From assembly GCA_004009845.1 (NCBI GenBank), contig RMBW01000014.1:186001-250000 (forward strand): 64,000 nt of DNA, written 5' to 3'. This DNA is from Davidsoniella eucalypti. Lineage: Eukaryota; Ascomycota; Sordariomycetes; Microascales; Ceratocystidaceae. Positions 19,923 to 31,900 of the stretch are shown piece after piece; within the stretch, counting starts at the first letter, position 1; every line of letters starts with the position of its first letter. Made by a program: the position numbers and the translations under genes. The notes beneath the pieces were generated by a model that saw only the letters and a list, made by a program, of their open reading frames with translations, made no database searches and had not been told where the DNA came from.

Positions 19923-20413
19923 ATGTCTACCAAGTACGCATTTGGTGCTGCCGTCAAGGAACTGCGCTTTCTGTTCTGCAACACCTCTGAAAAGAGCGCT
20001 GCTACACGGTACAATACTTGGCCCTATCAACCATACCGTGATCTTGCATTAGAAGCTAGTGAATGATAGCTAATTATCTTCTCACTCCACTAGCTCCTTC
20101 CTGAACCGCGCTTATCCAACCATGAAGAAGAACAACCCCAATACCCCGGTTCTTATCCGTGAGGCTTTTGGCACCCCTTCTCGCGTGTATGCTCGCTATG
20201 GTATGTTTTTATATGTGTTGTTTGTTCCACTATGGTCTCATTATTTTGCTAATCGTCAAATAGATCTTGGTGTAGAAAAGAGCGCATCGCTTGAAGGTAT
20301 ACAATCTCATACCATAGTGAACATGATTTTAATCTACCCAATGCTAACCCAACATAGGACTATCCGATAGTCAGATCGAAGAGGCCGTTTCTGCGCTTGT
20401 CAAGGCTGCTTAA
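19923..20413 (+). CDS. NADH:ubiquinone oxidoreductase 10.5-kDa subunit (NDUFA2/B8)
   Basis: Four exons, 19923-20008, 20094-20200, 20264-20296 and 20358-20413, encode 93 residues, the normal size of this complex I accessory subunit. It has a thioredoxin-like fold. The family pattern is clear: KYAFGAAVKELRFLFC, then SAATRSFLNRAYPTMKKNN, PVLIREAFGTPSRVYARY, and LEGLSDSQIEEAVSALVK at the end. The subunit sits in the matrix arm of complex I. The three introns are 85, 63 and 61 bases, all GT..AG and in frame. The ATG at 19923 (caccATGTC) matches the family's short N-terminus. The gene is divergent from MPC2 and ends 168 bases from the 3' end of the next gene on the other strand. Confidence 0.93.
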
Positions 20414-20581
20414 AGAGCTTTACCATGCGGTGCATTTCAAATTACAGGACATGAAGTATATAACAGGCCTTTAGTAAGGAATAATCATAAATACAGATCA
20501 TCTAGCCTTCGTGCTGCCATTCATGTTTTCCTCCAAATGAGGCGCTATAATTTTATTGATTTATGACCATCTAAGATATAC

Positions 20582-22478
20582 TCATTGCTTCAATGTACTA
20601 GTAGATGTAGACTTGCTTTTTTTGTTTCTCTTCTTTTTCTTCGCCGTGCTAGCGTTTCTAGAAACAGGAGTCGGGTTAAAGCTAGTAGTGGGTTCGGTGT
20701 CTGGTATCTTAGAATGTTTCGACTTGAGTAACATGTCAAGTTCAAATACTGGATCTAGCAGACTCTCTTCTGTCTGTTTCCTATCTTCAGTTCTTGGTAC
20801 ACATTGCGTTGCTGAGTCATGTTGCATGTCGGCATGGCAACTAGCTTCATCACCCTCGTCTATCATGGGCATACTCAAGGGTGTCGATTCATCCATGTTT
20901 GATGCCGGTTGGGTGAACTGAGCTGAGTTTGTTTTTGAGGCTATATCTTCCTTGGTGTGTTGCCAATTCGCATCCAATGATAACGCAATGTCTTGTTGGT
21001 AAAGTGGCGAGAGTGTCACCCACTTGACCTCGTGAAGCTCCTCACGATCGCTAGGACAAACAAGGAAATCCCCGAAGGTAATGAACTTTTGGTCTGTATA
21101 GTGCTTTTCTGGGTCTATTGATAGTTAGTATATAGGACTTGGTTGCTTCACTGTAGTACGTAAATGGACTCGCCATATATATATATTGGAGCCATCGACT
21201 ACAGATTTAGCAACCGTAGGCTCAGAAAACTGGGAAAGCCATAATTCCGCGGAGTTTTCCGGCCACATCGCTCCCGGAAAGGCTATGTGTGTCAATTCAG
21301 AGTTGAAAAACAAGTGGCTACACAACGGGTTTGTTGAAGTTGAAGCTGGCTTGTAGGAGTTGAATAGCCAGGGAGGGGTGTCCGGACTTGACTCGAGTCA
21401 TCTGAAGTATGTTTAGGCATACTTCTTATGAGTTGCTGTGGAGCGTTGGTCTCTGTTGGGACATCCGCCTTAACTGTTCCTGACGACCGAGTGGCCATAT
21501 CGAAAGTGTTCGTGGAAAGCTCTTGGGAATTTGGCTCTCGAGCATGAGCACTACCTAAATCAGGCTTGTTGATGTCATGTTCTCTGGTTACACCAACTAC
21601 GACGCTTGGTTAGCTGCTATTATCCTCGGCCAGGGTGAAACATGATGTCTCGATATCACTATTCTGTTTCTCCTCATTGTTGCAATCTTGATACCCACTA
21701 AAGCTATTGGTGATAGCATGATATATGGCCATACGGTGTTGTAATGTTCTTTGCTATGCAGGCCTGATGCGCCTAGTTCGTCACGAAAGTCGTCCATGAA
21801 CGGGTAAGAAGAATTGGTACTAGGCTCTCGATATATGATCTTAGCTATGAATTACCAGTTAGATTTTGGCTAGCAGTATAGAATAGGAGACGTGTTGAAT
21901 GATGGTATATGTGTTCATAGATACTTACCTAACCAACTATGCAAAGGTTGGCAAATTTTGGATGCCGGCATGGTAAGATTTGTTTCATCAGCCTCCAAGA
22001 CTGTAGATTTGAAACGTCCAGATTGGGTTTCATGACGACATAACACCGCATCAGACAGGATTTCAAGTTCGGACAAAGAGATATTTTGGATTTCTTCGCA
22101 CTCACTCTCACGAATGAGAGATGATAATCTATCACGGCTAGTATCCCATGACTTAAACTTCTCTAAATTTGCGGAGTCAGACAACCACGACCCGGAGTCC
22201 AATATGGAATGATGCAGTATTGCTGGGAGACGAAAGTATAGGGCAGCGATATTGACTGAGCTGGAATAAAACTCAAAAGAGATTTACAGCGCCATGACTG
22301 GCAACATCGACAGGATCAAACCAAGCCCACAAATTAAACTAAGAAGATGGCTCTTGTTGAAGATATGACCAGATATCAGCCCAGAAAACCTTGATGAAAT
22401 TTCTCGCGACGCATCGGACTTGACATTTTGGCCACAACGGAACTGATACACCTAGATGTTTTTCTTGGTCTGGACTCA
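20582..22478 (-). CDS. Unrecognised multi-exon gene with basic C-terminal tail
   Basis: I do not recognise the product, and the model is partly uncertain. The last exon, 21114-20582, is well supported. It begins after a 45-base intron (21159-21115) with a perfect TACTAAC branch site and reads HPEKHYTDQKFITFGDFLV, then EELHEVKWVTLSPLYQQ, then an acidic Ser/Thr-rich region and a tail with KKKKRNKKSK. The exon before it (21160 up to about 21395) contains PPWLFNSY, FPGAMWPENSAELW and VVDGSNIYIW, which look like folded protein. An upstream exon (about 22270-21935) reads LYFRLPAILHHSILDSGSW onwards. The borders between about 21400 and 21900 and the first exon (possible ATG at 22478) are guesses. 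A telomere or chromatin role came to mind from the layout, but I have no motif to support it. Confidence 0.45.
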
Positions 22479-23046
22479 TTTCGAATCGAAAACAAAGCTC
22501 TAGCGTTTAGTGGGATGCTTCTGTGAAATTCCGATGGGATAAAGTTTCATACAAGACTTGGCTGCTGTCCCAATTTGAGGTTATTTCTTCTATCTGTTGC
22601 CATGGGCTAAGCGCCCAGAAGATTATGTCGCGTCTATACATCTAGTAGAGATTAATTATCATGTTTGAGAATCGTGAGGATAGTTGGTAATGAACCATGT
22701 AAAAGAAGAGTTATGTGAGTTAACAATATTGATAGATATGTGTAGTAAGGGTAGGAAGCAATCAGTTCATAATTTCTGTTGTATCTGAATAGTCGTGTAT
22801 TATTTTCCAGGGGTCTAAAAATATAGTGATATCACAGCTAAGCATTTTGTTAGATGAAGATTTATATGACTACTATCAACAAAGGAAGATTATAGAGTGG
22901 GCAGGATGTTTATATTTTTACAAAGTAAGCATCATCTCTAGAAGTTAGTTAGCTATAGAGATAGAAACTTGATATCAAACACAAGTGATATGTTAGAACA
23001 TGATATAGGATACGTGTGTTTAACAGTGCCTTTCATGCACAGTATT
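22479..23046. other. Gene-free stretch before the FMP46-like gene
   Basis: About 570 bases of AT-rich DNA between the uncertain 5' end of the unrecognised gene and the 3' end of the FMP46-like gene. No frame, RNA or repeat was recognised. Confidence 0.5.
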
Positions 23047-23585
23047 CTAAGTCTTGGATTTGAGCAGTTTAAGTATCTCAGATTCGTTCTCTCCAGAGAT
23101 AGCTTTGCCATTGTTCCAGTCCACAACCTACAAGATGTTAGTACTTGCCATTCTCATGGGGGTTATTTATGGCTGTACTCACAAAGGGGCGCTGGAAGCT
23201 GTTTTGGCTAAGCTTATAAGCCTTCAGAGCTTCGGATTCAGTTTTGGCGCCACTGATCACACTTGAGATGTGGTCGGGACCAACATAGCTCAAGATAGTG
23301 CGGACTTGATCTTCAGTAGGCGCCTCTTCAGTGATATTCAGTTCAAAAATATCACGAGACTTCGACGATCCATCAGCAGACACAGTCACAGCTTTTTTCA
23401 GGATTTCTGCGACGCGCGTAGATGCGGGCGAGCTCGTCTTGCTGAATAGCGTGATGATATCAAGACTTTTGGGCTGTGTATTTGTTGATCAACGTTAGCA
23501 TTCGCTTTTCCTTTGTCATGACTTGGAGTGATTTCGTGGCAAGTTAATTACGACTTGGTTGTTTGTAACATACAAAGCGGAACAT
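23047..23585 (-). CDS. FMP46-like mitochondrial thioredoxin-fold protein (DUF1687)
   Basis: Three exons on the minus strand, 23585-23574, 23473-23183 and 23127-23047, give 127 residues. The first exon encodes only MFRF. The protein continues PKSLDIITLFSKTSSPASTRV, then FELNITEEAPTEDQVRTIL, VGPDHISSVISGA, QNSFQRPFVVDWNNGKAI and a short acidic end. This order matches the fungal DUF1687 family that includes yeast Fmp46, a putative redox protein found in mitochondria. Its reaction is not known. The first intron is 100 bases (GTATGT..CACAG). The second is 55 bases with a TACTAAC branch site. The tiny first exon is the usual start for this family (MFRFKPLD in relatives, as I recall them). Confidence 0.85.
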
Positions 23586-24670
23586 CGTGACAATGGAATT
23601 GATGGAGAATATTGTGTAGGATGCATAGAGCTTAGTGATGAACTGAATATTGTCTAGTTCACTTAAGCCAATTATAAAGTGGGCAATGTACAATTACGTG
23701 AAAACGAGGCAATGATATATTAAGGGTTAATAACGCATACTATAGGGTTAATAGGAGCACACCTCATTTATTGATGGAGAAATTTGTTAGACATATACAC
23801 AAGAAAAACAGTAAGACAAGAGATTTTATTAGAACGAGTTATATTAAACATTAAGTACTACATGATTAGAATATTACTATGTACTATCAATTATGTTAGC
23901 TAGAATTCAAGACTTGAAGACTGACATAAATGTGAAGATTGGTGTTGTTGTATCAGAATATGTAAGAAAATAAATGTCATTTAACCGACTGCTAAAGTAA
24001 CCCTGGCGAGGGCACCAACAGCCAGAATCAAACGCAAATTACCTCATCAGGAACGTGGAGTTTATGTTGGAAAAAATGGGAGAAAAAAGACTTACCGAAT
24101 GGTGAAGGAAACCTCGAGCGCTAATAGCAGATATGGTTGAGCCGCAGGCACAATTATGACTGTCTTCACAGAAAATGCTAAAGTACCATTGCTACTGTTC
24201 AAAAGCGCTCGAGATTGATATACTTCTGAAGAGTAGAAAATCTGAAATTTGGGGTGGCGAAAGCAAGAATTTATATGAGCGCCTGGCTAGTAAAGTGGGC
24301 TACCGACACGTGATTTTAGATAAAAAATATTTCATCAACTTTATAGTGGAGTCAGTGTCCGTTTTTGTCAGTGGCACACAAACTCCACAAGGTTTTCGTA
24401 AAAGACTTAGGGCTTGGGAGTCCACAAGTTTGTGAGAGGACCACAACGAACTGCAAAATCGTCTTCAGACAAGCCTGGTCTATCATTGTGGAATCCATCA
24501 AACCAACCACACCACTTTGAGAGTTATCACCAAGCTCTTGGTATGTGAACATCCATTCGAACCCTCAAATTACATCTACCCTCATCCTTTATTCTCTCGA
24601 CTTGTACCGACTTTCATTCTTTCTTTTTGACTTTTGTCTAATCTTTTCCTCAACTTCAGATTTCTTCAAA
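23586..24670. other. Divergent promoter region, FMP46-like and eL14
   Basis: About 1.1 kb. The eL14 side carries a CACGTG at 24307-24312 and a pyrimidine-rich run (ttcattctttctttttgac at about 24613-24631) just before the ATG, as is common in highly expressed fungal genes. No reading frame was accepted. Confidence 0.55.
24307..24312. promoter_or_regulatory. CACGTG site upstream of eL14
   Basis: cacgtgat, 360 bases before the eL14 ATG. A bHLH (Cbf1-type) site by consensus. Binding is inferred. Confidence 0.4.
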
Positions 24671-25337
24671 ATGGCCGATGCGACGGTAACGAACCCCAGC
24701 TGGCGTCTGGTCGAGGTCGGCCGTGTCGTCCTCGTCCAGGGTGCCCACCCTGATGCTGGCCGCCTGGCTGCTATCGTCGAGATCATCGATCACAAGCGCG
24801 TACGTTTTTCACCTGTTGCGACCCGAGTTTCCGCAATATGTACATCCTCGAAGAGACCGATCTGAAACCTTGATACTGAAAATTTGCATCAACGCCACAC
24901 GATTTCTCAGATTATCATGCACGACACTTCAATTTGGATTCTACTACGCGGGAACTCGTCAACAACAAAGTATTCCGCATTTTATACCGCAAGAGCAACA
25001 GTTAACACTTACGATTCTACAGGTTCTCGTTGAGGGCCCCTCGTCCGACTCCAAGCTTGCTGTTATCCGCAAGTCTATCCCTCTTTCCGACTGCCTTTTG
25101 TCCCAGCTGGTCATCAAGGATCTTCCCCGTGGTGCCCGTCACACCACCCTGAAGAAGTTCTGGGAGGCTGCTGAGATCGACACTAAGTGGAAGCAGAGCA
25201 ACTGGTTCAAGCGCCGTGACCAGATCGAGAAGCGGAGAGCTCTCACCGACTTCGACCGCTTCAAGGTCCTGCGCCTGAAGAAGCAGCGCCGCTTCGAGGA
25301 GCGCAAGGCTCTGGCCAAGGTAAAGGCCTCCGCGTAA
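24671..25337 (+). CDS. 60S ribosomal protein eL14
   Basis: Exons 24671-24799 and 25023-25337 encode 147 residues. The start WRLVEVGRVVLVQ, then LAAIVEIIDHKR, is the conserved KOW-like beta barrel of eL14. Then come VLVEGPSSD, LPRGARHTTLKKFW, SNWFKRRDQIEKRRALTDFDRF and a basic helical C-terminus. The protein is a structural component of the large ribosomal subunit. The single intron (223 bases, GTACGT..CTACAG) sits after the first third of the gene and is longer than most introns in this window, as often seen in ribosomal protein genes. ATG 24671 has the strong context caaaATGGCC. The last exon uses many C- or G-ending codons (aag, ctg, gag, cgc), in keeping with high expression. Confidence 0.96.
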
Positions 25338-26523
25338 ACGGATACAATGGAAAAATAAATTTACTGTTTCTTCTTGCGACTTCTTGTTTTACGAAACCTT
25401 GGGACACAAACGGAAAATCAAAAAGCATTCTTTCTGGGGAGTCACTTTGGGATGCTGTCCAACTCTCTAAATCAGTGAGAGACGGCGATGGAGAGAGCAT
25501 GGATACCGGATTACGGCTTGCATTACCATCTACGGCAGAGACGTCATAATGATTTCACTGTACGACTCTCATCATCCGTACTGGAAGCGCTGTATGTTCA
25601 TGTTATATTTACTCATAAGGACAGATGACGGCGTCTAAACGGGATCAGAGAAATGAATTTCAAGCATTAGGAAACGGTCTCCTAATTTTACGGCTTATGG
25701 GTTTTACTGACCGACACACTTCCTCTCGCTCTCTTTCTGCTTCTTTCACCACGGGACATGTATTTTCATCATCCATTCGTCGACTAGCTGTATCAAATGT
25801 TGCTAATTTCCGTCAACAAATGTGTATCTTGAAATTGTGACAATAAATGTATGTATGAATGTATTCACACGGTAATACTGTGTTGCGATGTTGAGTGACA
25901 TCACTGGCAGTAGGCTCATTCAAATCGCCAGTATAAATTGGCCGACTATACCTATGATACGTATCAGTGCTTCGCGTATATGTTAGTAAAAATGGCTCCG
26001 CCCATCCGTCGTCGTCGTATTGCTGACTAAGACGAGCTCACGATGAATAAAATAGCGAGCCACTGTAATACAGCCTGAATGTGGAGGTCGTTTACCAGTG
26101 GCTTTAATGACTTGGTGGGCTGTTACGTGGTGCAAATTCAACCCTAGGTAGTTGGATGTGAATCGAAGTTTTCCACCTTGGCCAAACTTAGCCTTTTCAT
26201 CTCCAGACCAATTATCTTGATCAACCACCCAAAATGTGAGTAAACCCCAACTAAAATTACATGTATTGTATGTGTATTTTCCAATGCAGCCATGAGAATG
26301 AAATTTTACACTTTTTTGGTGTTCAGAGCGTCTGTGTTGGTGTCTCGCACAATCGGGAGGCAAAATTGCCAGTCACTTTTTTGTGCCCCTCGATGCCGAA
26401 ATCAAGCCCTTGCAGAAATATGAGAAAAAAACCAATGCGGGCTATGACACTATTACAGGACAGCCCCTCCAAATATACTGCGAAAGCTAACAACCAACCA
26501 CTAGACACCCAAAATATATCAAA
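25338..26523. other. Gene-free stretch between eL14 and NAC-alpha
   Basis: About 1.2 kb containing the eL14 3' end and the NAC-alpha promoter. Short frames here have no family features. The sequence aaccctaggtagttgg lies at about 26139 but is a single telomere-like unit, not an array. Confidence 0.5.
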
Positions 26524-27326
26524 ATGACCGACGCCCGTGTTGAGGAACTTCCCGTTGACGAGACCAAGAAGGTCGTCGTCGAGGAGCACGAGGATGACAG
26601 CTCCGACTCCGAGGTTGAGGCTGGTGAGGGCTCCCTGCCCGCCGGCTCTCAGGCCGTTGTCCACTCTCGCAACGAGAAGAAGGCTCGCAAGGCCCTTGAG
26701 AAGCTGCACTTGGTCCGCGTCCACGGCATCACCCGTGTGACCCTTCGCCGCCCCAAGAATGTATGTTCACATGCTATCGTCAGCCCGTCAATACTTGGTA
26801 GTTACTAATATTCACCATAGATCCTGTTCGTCATCAACAACCCCGAGGTCTACAAGTCCCCTCACTCCAACACCTACATGTGAGTCTATCTGCAAGCCTA
26901 TTGGTTACATGAGAAATTTGTTGGGAAGTATATTAATACATATATAGTGTCTTCGGTGAGGCCAAGATTGAGGACATCAATGCCGCTGCCCAACAGGCTG
27001 CTGCTTCTCAGCTGCAGGCTGCTGCCCACGATGACCACGCCGGTCACGACCATGATCACGACCACGACCACGAACATGACCATGACCATGACCATGACCA
27101 TGACCACGACCACGATCACGACCACGATCACGGCGAGGCCAAAGAGGAGGATAAGAAGGAGGAGGAAGAGGAAGAGGATAGCGAACCCCTGGATGAGGAA
27201 GGTCTCGAGTCTAAGGATATCGAACTTGTCATGACTCAGGGCAACGTCTCCAGAAACAAAGCAATCAAGGCCCTAAGAGAGAACGACAACGATATAGTCA
27301 ACTCTATCATGGCACTGAGCATCTAA
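26524..27326 (+). CDS. EGD2: Nascent polypeptide-associated complex subunit alpha
   Basis: Exons 26524-26760, 26821-26879 and 26948-27326 encode 224 residues. An acidic N-terminus (about 1-40) is followed by the NAC domain (about 48-110) with the ribosome-contact patch SRNEKKARKALEKL and ITRVTLRRPKNILFVINNPEV. The C-terminal UBA domain (about 184-224) reads LESKDIELVMTQGNVSRNKA, then NDIVNSIMALSI. With the beta subunit it binds nascent chains at the ribosome exit and guards against mistargeting. Between the domains, residues about 126-160 are an almost pure His-Asp alternation (17 His), then an acidic Glu/Lys stretch. This makes the protein some 20 residues longer than relatives I remember. 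The introns are 60 and 68 bases, GT..AG, and keep frame. Confidence 0.95.
27027..27132 (+). repeat. CAY-GAY hexamer-like repeat encoding poly(His-Asp)
   Basis: Fourteen consecutive His-Asp or His-Glu dipeptides, encoded by cacgac/catgac/cacgat mixtures, preceded by HDDHAG. The codon mix shows that it is not a pure microsatellite, so the protein pattern has probably been kept by selection or built by repeated slippage. Confidence 0.85.
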
Positions 27327-28052
27327 GATGTTGCATGCGTCTATTTGGGAATGACCGATTTGGGTATCTGATACGGCTGACTATCATTTACTCGGGCAAC
27401 GGTTTGATGAGCGTTCATTCATTAAAAAAAAAGCGAGCTATGACGGCGAGCTCAACACGGCATATGCTGCAAGATTTCGTTTTACCAACGTGATAATGTC
27501 AAAATATACGGCTTGCGATGTGCATTAATGTAGTTGTTCGAGGGAACTGTATTATCATGTTCCGTTGTATCTATAAGCATAGATAGACCTAAGTAAGACT
27601 TCTTAACGAGTTATCTTGGCAATTTCAATGACTTGAGCAACAAAATTGACTTCGTCATGAAGTTCAAAGTAATGCTGATGATGGGACGGTCTAGTGGGGT
27701 AGATATAATTGAGTAGTGAAAATCTAAAATTTACGATATTCTAGGTACTTGTACGCGAGCATGTATCAGACGATTTGAATGTAATTGGGTCTAACGATTA
27801 TACTCTAGAAATATAATATAAGAAGATTTACGTTCATAAATTGTATAGCAAGTCCGGGAGTGACGTCGCGATGGCTTTAATTTTAGTTAAGGTTGCTATG
27901 AATCAATTGCAGGAGCACGTGATTGCTTAGTCATGATTTTCGGAACAGGTCGGTAGGTTACTCAAAGTTGGCGAAAACAATGTTCTCATTGTGACGGCCT
28001 GTGAATAGTACTTCACGTCCACCCCAATCACCATATCCTCCAATTATTCACA
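27327..28052. other. Promoter region upstream of ATP synthase subunit d
   Basis: About 730 bases with the NAC-alpha 3' end and the ATP7 promoter. CACGTG lies at 27916-27921, 137 bases before the ATG. No other gene was seen. Confidence 0.5.
27916..27921. promoter_or_regulatory. CACGTG site upstream of ATP7
   Basis: gcacgtgatt, followed by the same GAT-type bases as the eL14 site (cacgtgat). Cbf1-type by consensus; function inferred. Confidence 0.4.
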
Positions 28053-28947
28053 ATGGCCACGGTATGTCCTTCTAAATCCACCGGAGAAGCTTTAAATCGC
28101 GCAATTGGAACCTTTCCGCAGTTCTAGATGGTTAATTGGACCTTTGCCCAGACTCTGATAGCGAGGCTGCCGAGGGGATCTTCAAGCCGCAAGCGCGGAT
28201 TAACACGAGACAAATAGCAGTAGAACCCCGGTTTTCCCGTCTGCTACCAATAATGCCCAGATAGCAATGGTATTTTCTAACCAAACTCTCTTCTCACGAT
28301 ATATAGCGTAGTGCTGCTACCAAGCTTGACTGGGTCAAGCTTGCCTCGTCCCTAGGCCTCCGCGGCCAGACTGCCACCTCTCTGCAGGCTTTCAAGAAGC
28401 GCAACGATGAAGCTCGTCGTAAGCTCACCCAGCTGAGCGAGCAGTCCACCGCCGTCGACTTTGCTCACTACCGCAGCATCTTGAAGAACCAGGCTGTCAT
28501 CGACGAGATCCAGAAGCGCTTTGCTTCGTTCAAGCCCGCCTCCTACGACGTTTCTCGCCAGATCAAGGCTATCGAGGCCTTCGAGGTCGAGGCTATCAAG
28601 AACGCCGAGGCCACCAAGGCGAAGGTCGATCTTGAGCTCAAGGACCTGGAGAAGACTCTTACCAACATCGAGACTGCCCGGCCGTTCGCTGACCTCACCG
28701 TCGAGGACGTCGTCGCCGCCGAGCCTTCCATCGACGAGAAGACCTCCCAGCTGGTCTCCAAGGGTCGCTGGGTTGTCCCTGGCTACAAGGTATGCCGCAC
28801 CCATTCACCCGAGCCATATCCGTCCCGATACCAAAATATCATCGGATTGAGTTATCAATCTCAAGACATGATGTCCTTTGAATACACCACTAACACTGAA
28901 CTCTTTCTACCGATTAGGAGCGCTTCGGCGATCTTTCCGTTGTTTAA
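28053..28947 (+). CDS. ATP7: ATP synthase subunit d, mitochondrial
   Basis: Exons 28053-28061, 28307-28789 and 28918-28947 encode 173 residues. The first exon is nine bases (Met-Ala-Thr) and the last encodes only ERFGDLSVV. The body begins RSAATKLDWVKLASSLGLRG and continues with the long helices of the family (KLTQLSEQSTAVDFAHYRSI, FKPASYDVSRQIKAIEAFE) and KGRWVVPGYKERFGDL at the end. The subunit is part of the peripheral stalk that holds F1 against rotation. Introns are 245 and 128 bases. The second exon is rich in C/G-ending codons, typical of a highly expressed gene. The length matches fungal ATP7. Confidence 0.94.
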
Positions 28948-31900
28948 ACGCATTTCGCGACATCGAATCCAAACTCGAATCCGACAGCTCGGCCCGTTTT
29001 CGGGCTCGTGGATACGCAGTGTGTACTCTAGCTTTGTAGATAAGGGATTGGGTAGTGCCATATCACCGACGCCAAAATACCATCTATTTCATATATGAAT
29101 TTGTTACGATGTATCACATGCCTTTTGCTACTGTGTGATCGATACCCTATGCTTTATCATTCGTGTAATACTTACCTACCATAAGTCCAGGTAGATATAT
29201 GGGTATAACGGTATGCCATGCTTCAACTCAAAGTATTCTGTCAGAATCGGGTGATCAATAGATGTGGCGTTTCGTTCTCCATCCCAGATGCACGGTACTG
29301 GTATTTGTCCCCTATCCTCTACCCTCAACTCTACGCCATCTCCTCCTCCCTACATATCGAGCAGGGTTCACCACTTAGGAAATACAGTCTAGCCTTGTGC
29401 GAATCCATCGAAATAGACCATGGTAGCGATATCGAATCGATAATCTTGGCTCCAATGACTTATAATCGGGGCTGTACCAATGCCGTGCTTGTGAGTTCTT
29501 TTGCCCGTCTGTCTAGTCTAGAATTAGACAGAAACAATAAGGCAAGCCCTTGTCGTATTCTATATAGGTGCCCTCCTGCCCAAAACAACCTGCGAGAGGC
29601 AATAGTGCCAATCACGATCTTCATATCGCCTTCTGGTAACTTGTTACATGATGAGGCGTGCTTCAATCAAGGCTATTATTGGCAGACGGAATCGCCTCCC
29701 AAAACATCAGCTTTCCCGTCCCCTCGTATCTGATCTTCAGCCCCCCTCTAATCGAGGCGGAAAATCATACTCCGATTAATGATTCTCAAGGCGGCAACAA
29801 AGAACATAAAATAGGCAATGAATAGCACGGCGGCGGGATCCCAGGGTCCTAGTTCATTCTCTAGATTTCATGGGCTCCCCTTATATCAAATGCTTATGGT
29901 AGCGGACGTACTTCCATATATGAAAGAACCTCTGATACCTCACATTGGGCCTGTTTTGTCGGACGCTTGACCCATAAATCCCTGGTATCTCTACACAAGC
30001 CCATTGAAATCGGAATTGCCTGGAACGAATTACAACAGTCATGTAGTGATAGTCACAAGTTGCTTTTAGGTCGGACGCTCGCGGCTTAGAGCTCAATAGT
30101 GGCTATACAACCAATACAGCCAAACATCGCAGTTAACTGGTGGCCTATCCAGTTCAAAAGTTACATATTGGGGTCATTGCCACAGAGGATAGATCTCGCG
30201 ACCGATAACATGATGATTACATGGTATGAAGAAGCATTACGCCTGATCATAGTTGTCATTTCTCGGCTTATACATACGATTACAACATATTAGTGAAAGG
30301 TCACAACAGCCCAGGCTCCTTTGAATGGATGAATGAACACGATCTGCCTCAGGGATTCATTGCTAAAGAGTTCAACGAAGCAAAAACCAAAAAAGGGAAC
30401 CCAAAAGGTACGCGTGGCGAAAGGAAGAGGGTTACTTTAGCTTGTGATCTTCTTTCATTTTTCCATGCGGCGTTGTGCTGGCAGTGTAGCGGTGTTGAGC
30501 ACCGCATTGAGGAATTTAGACAATCGAGAGTGCATATAAGTACATATATGCAATGCACAAATACAGGCGGCATCTTTGGGGGGGACCTATCTGTAGGCGG
30601 TAGACGCACTGGTACCTGCGGGTAGTCAAGATACATATCAAGCTGCGGCATCAGGGAATCACAGTGAGATTGTCTATCGTCTTGTAGGCGATTCCGTGAT
30701 TCACCTATATATGTACATGCGTCCCGGCCGAGTATCGAGGAGGCCGGTCTATTGGAAGTAGGGGGGGAAGGTAGTAACTGCTACTCCATCTACCACTGCT
30801 GCTGAAGTGACAACTTGATTCAGATCGGTAAAAGCGTGACCAGGGATATAGAGACTGGACGAATCATAAATGCTCGACCGAAGAAACTATATAGTAGAGA
30901 AAGAATCCCATGATATAGTAGATACACCGTATTTTGCCCAGGGTACATATGGCAGTTGATGAATGGCCTAATAGCAATGTCTTGTTACTCCATATTTATC
31001 AGGGCTAGCTAGACATATGACTACGAACAGCAGTTTATAAATGTGTCACCAAATAAAAACAAGAGAGGTGTTCCAATATGCCCATAAAGAACAATCAGAG
31101 GAGGTAGTCTCTCGGTTAGCAACGTACATTATATGTCACATTCTGTATACTACATTCTTTTCTTTAGATCAACAAACATGTATGGATATAACGCATCTAT
31201 GCCAACAACAATACCATTAACGTCGTAATCACGGATTTGTTTTTAGCTCCTGTGCATCATGCGGGGCTTTTTTTTCTTCTTTTTTTTTTTCTTTGACCGG
31301 AACTACGAAGCCGCTTGTACACTATCATCCTGTAAGAAGTCTAGGCAGAGTCTTCCAGTGTACGAGTGAACCAAGAATCGAGTGACCTATATAGAAGGTA
31401 GAATATACTGCCACTCTAGTGTTATGATAGGCTGGTTGGCTAAGTGGGGGAGAAACAACTGGCAGTGTGATCGGGATCTCGGTTCAAGCAGAGTTGCCTA
31501 TAGATAGCACATGTTATAACTTCGTTGTCCGCTCTGTCTCTCTGCTTCATTTCACCATCAGTCGGACGGTCGACTGCTTGGGGTGTTCACAATACTGCCG
31601 TTCGCCCTGCTACGTTTGGTCATTTGGCTATAGTTGTATACGACTACTGCTGCTTGACCGCCATTGCTAACAAGACGCAAGTCAGGCTCTTTTTGTACAA
31701 TAATCGATAGTACTAGAGGCGGGGAAGATGACGAGGAACTTCCCAATCAATGCTTGAAGAAACGCCTACATGAAAGGATATCGAGTGTTGCACTGCATGC
31801 TATCGTTGCATTCAAAGGGTAACGAGCCAGAGTGTCATTAGCTATCGTAGTTCCTTTTTTGGTTGTTTTCCTCTCTCTCCTCGTTCGGTGAGACCAAGTC

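Noticed and set aside
29218..29733. 171-codon frame in the gene desert
   Set aside because: About two frames of this length are expected by chance over six frames of 64 kb. No domain, signal peptide or coding-like codon use was seen.
30293..30651. Overlapping frames of 100-110 codons on both strands
   Set aside because: They oppose each other, contain no domain and have no splice-supported extension.
31435..31500. Possible tRNA around ggttggctaagtggggg...cggttcaagc
   Set aside because: The T loop is imperfect and neither the acceptor nor the anticodon stem can be closed.
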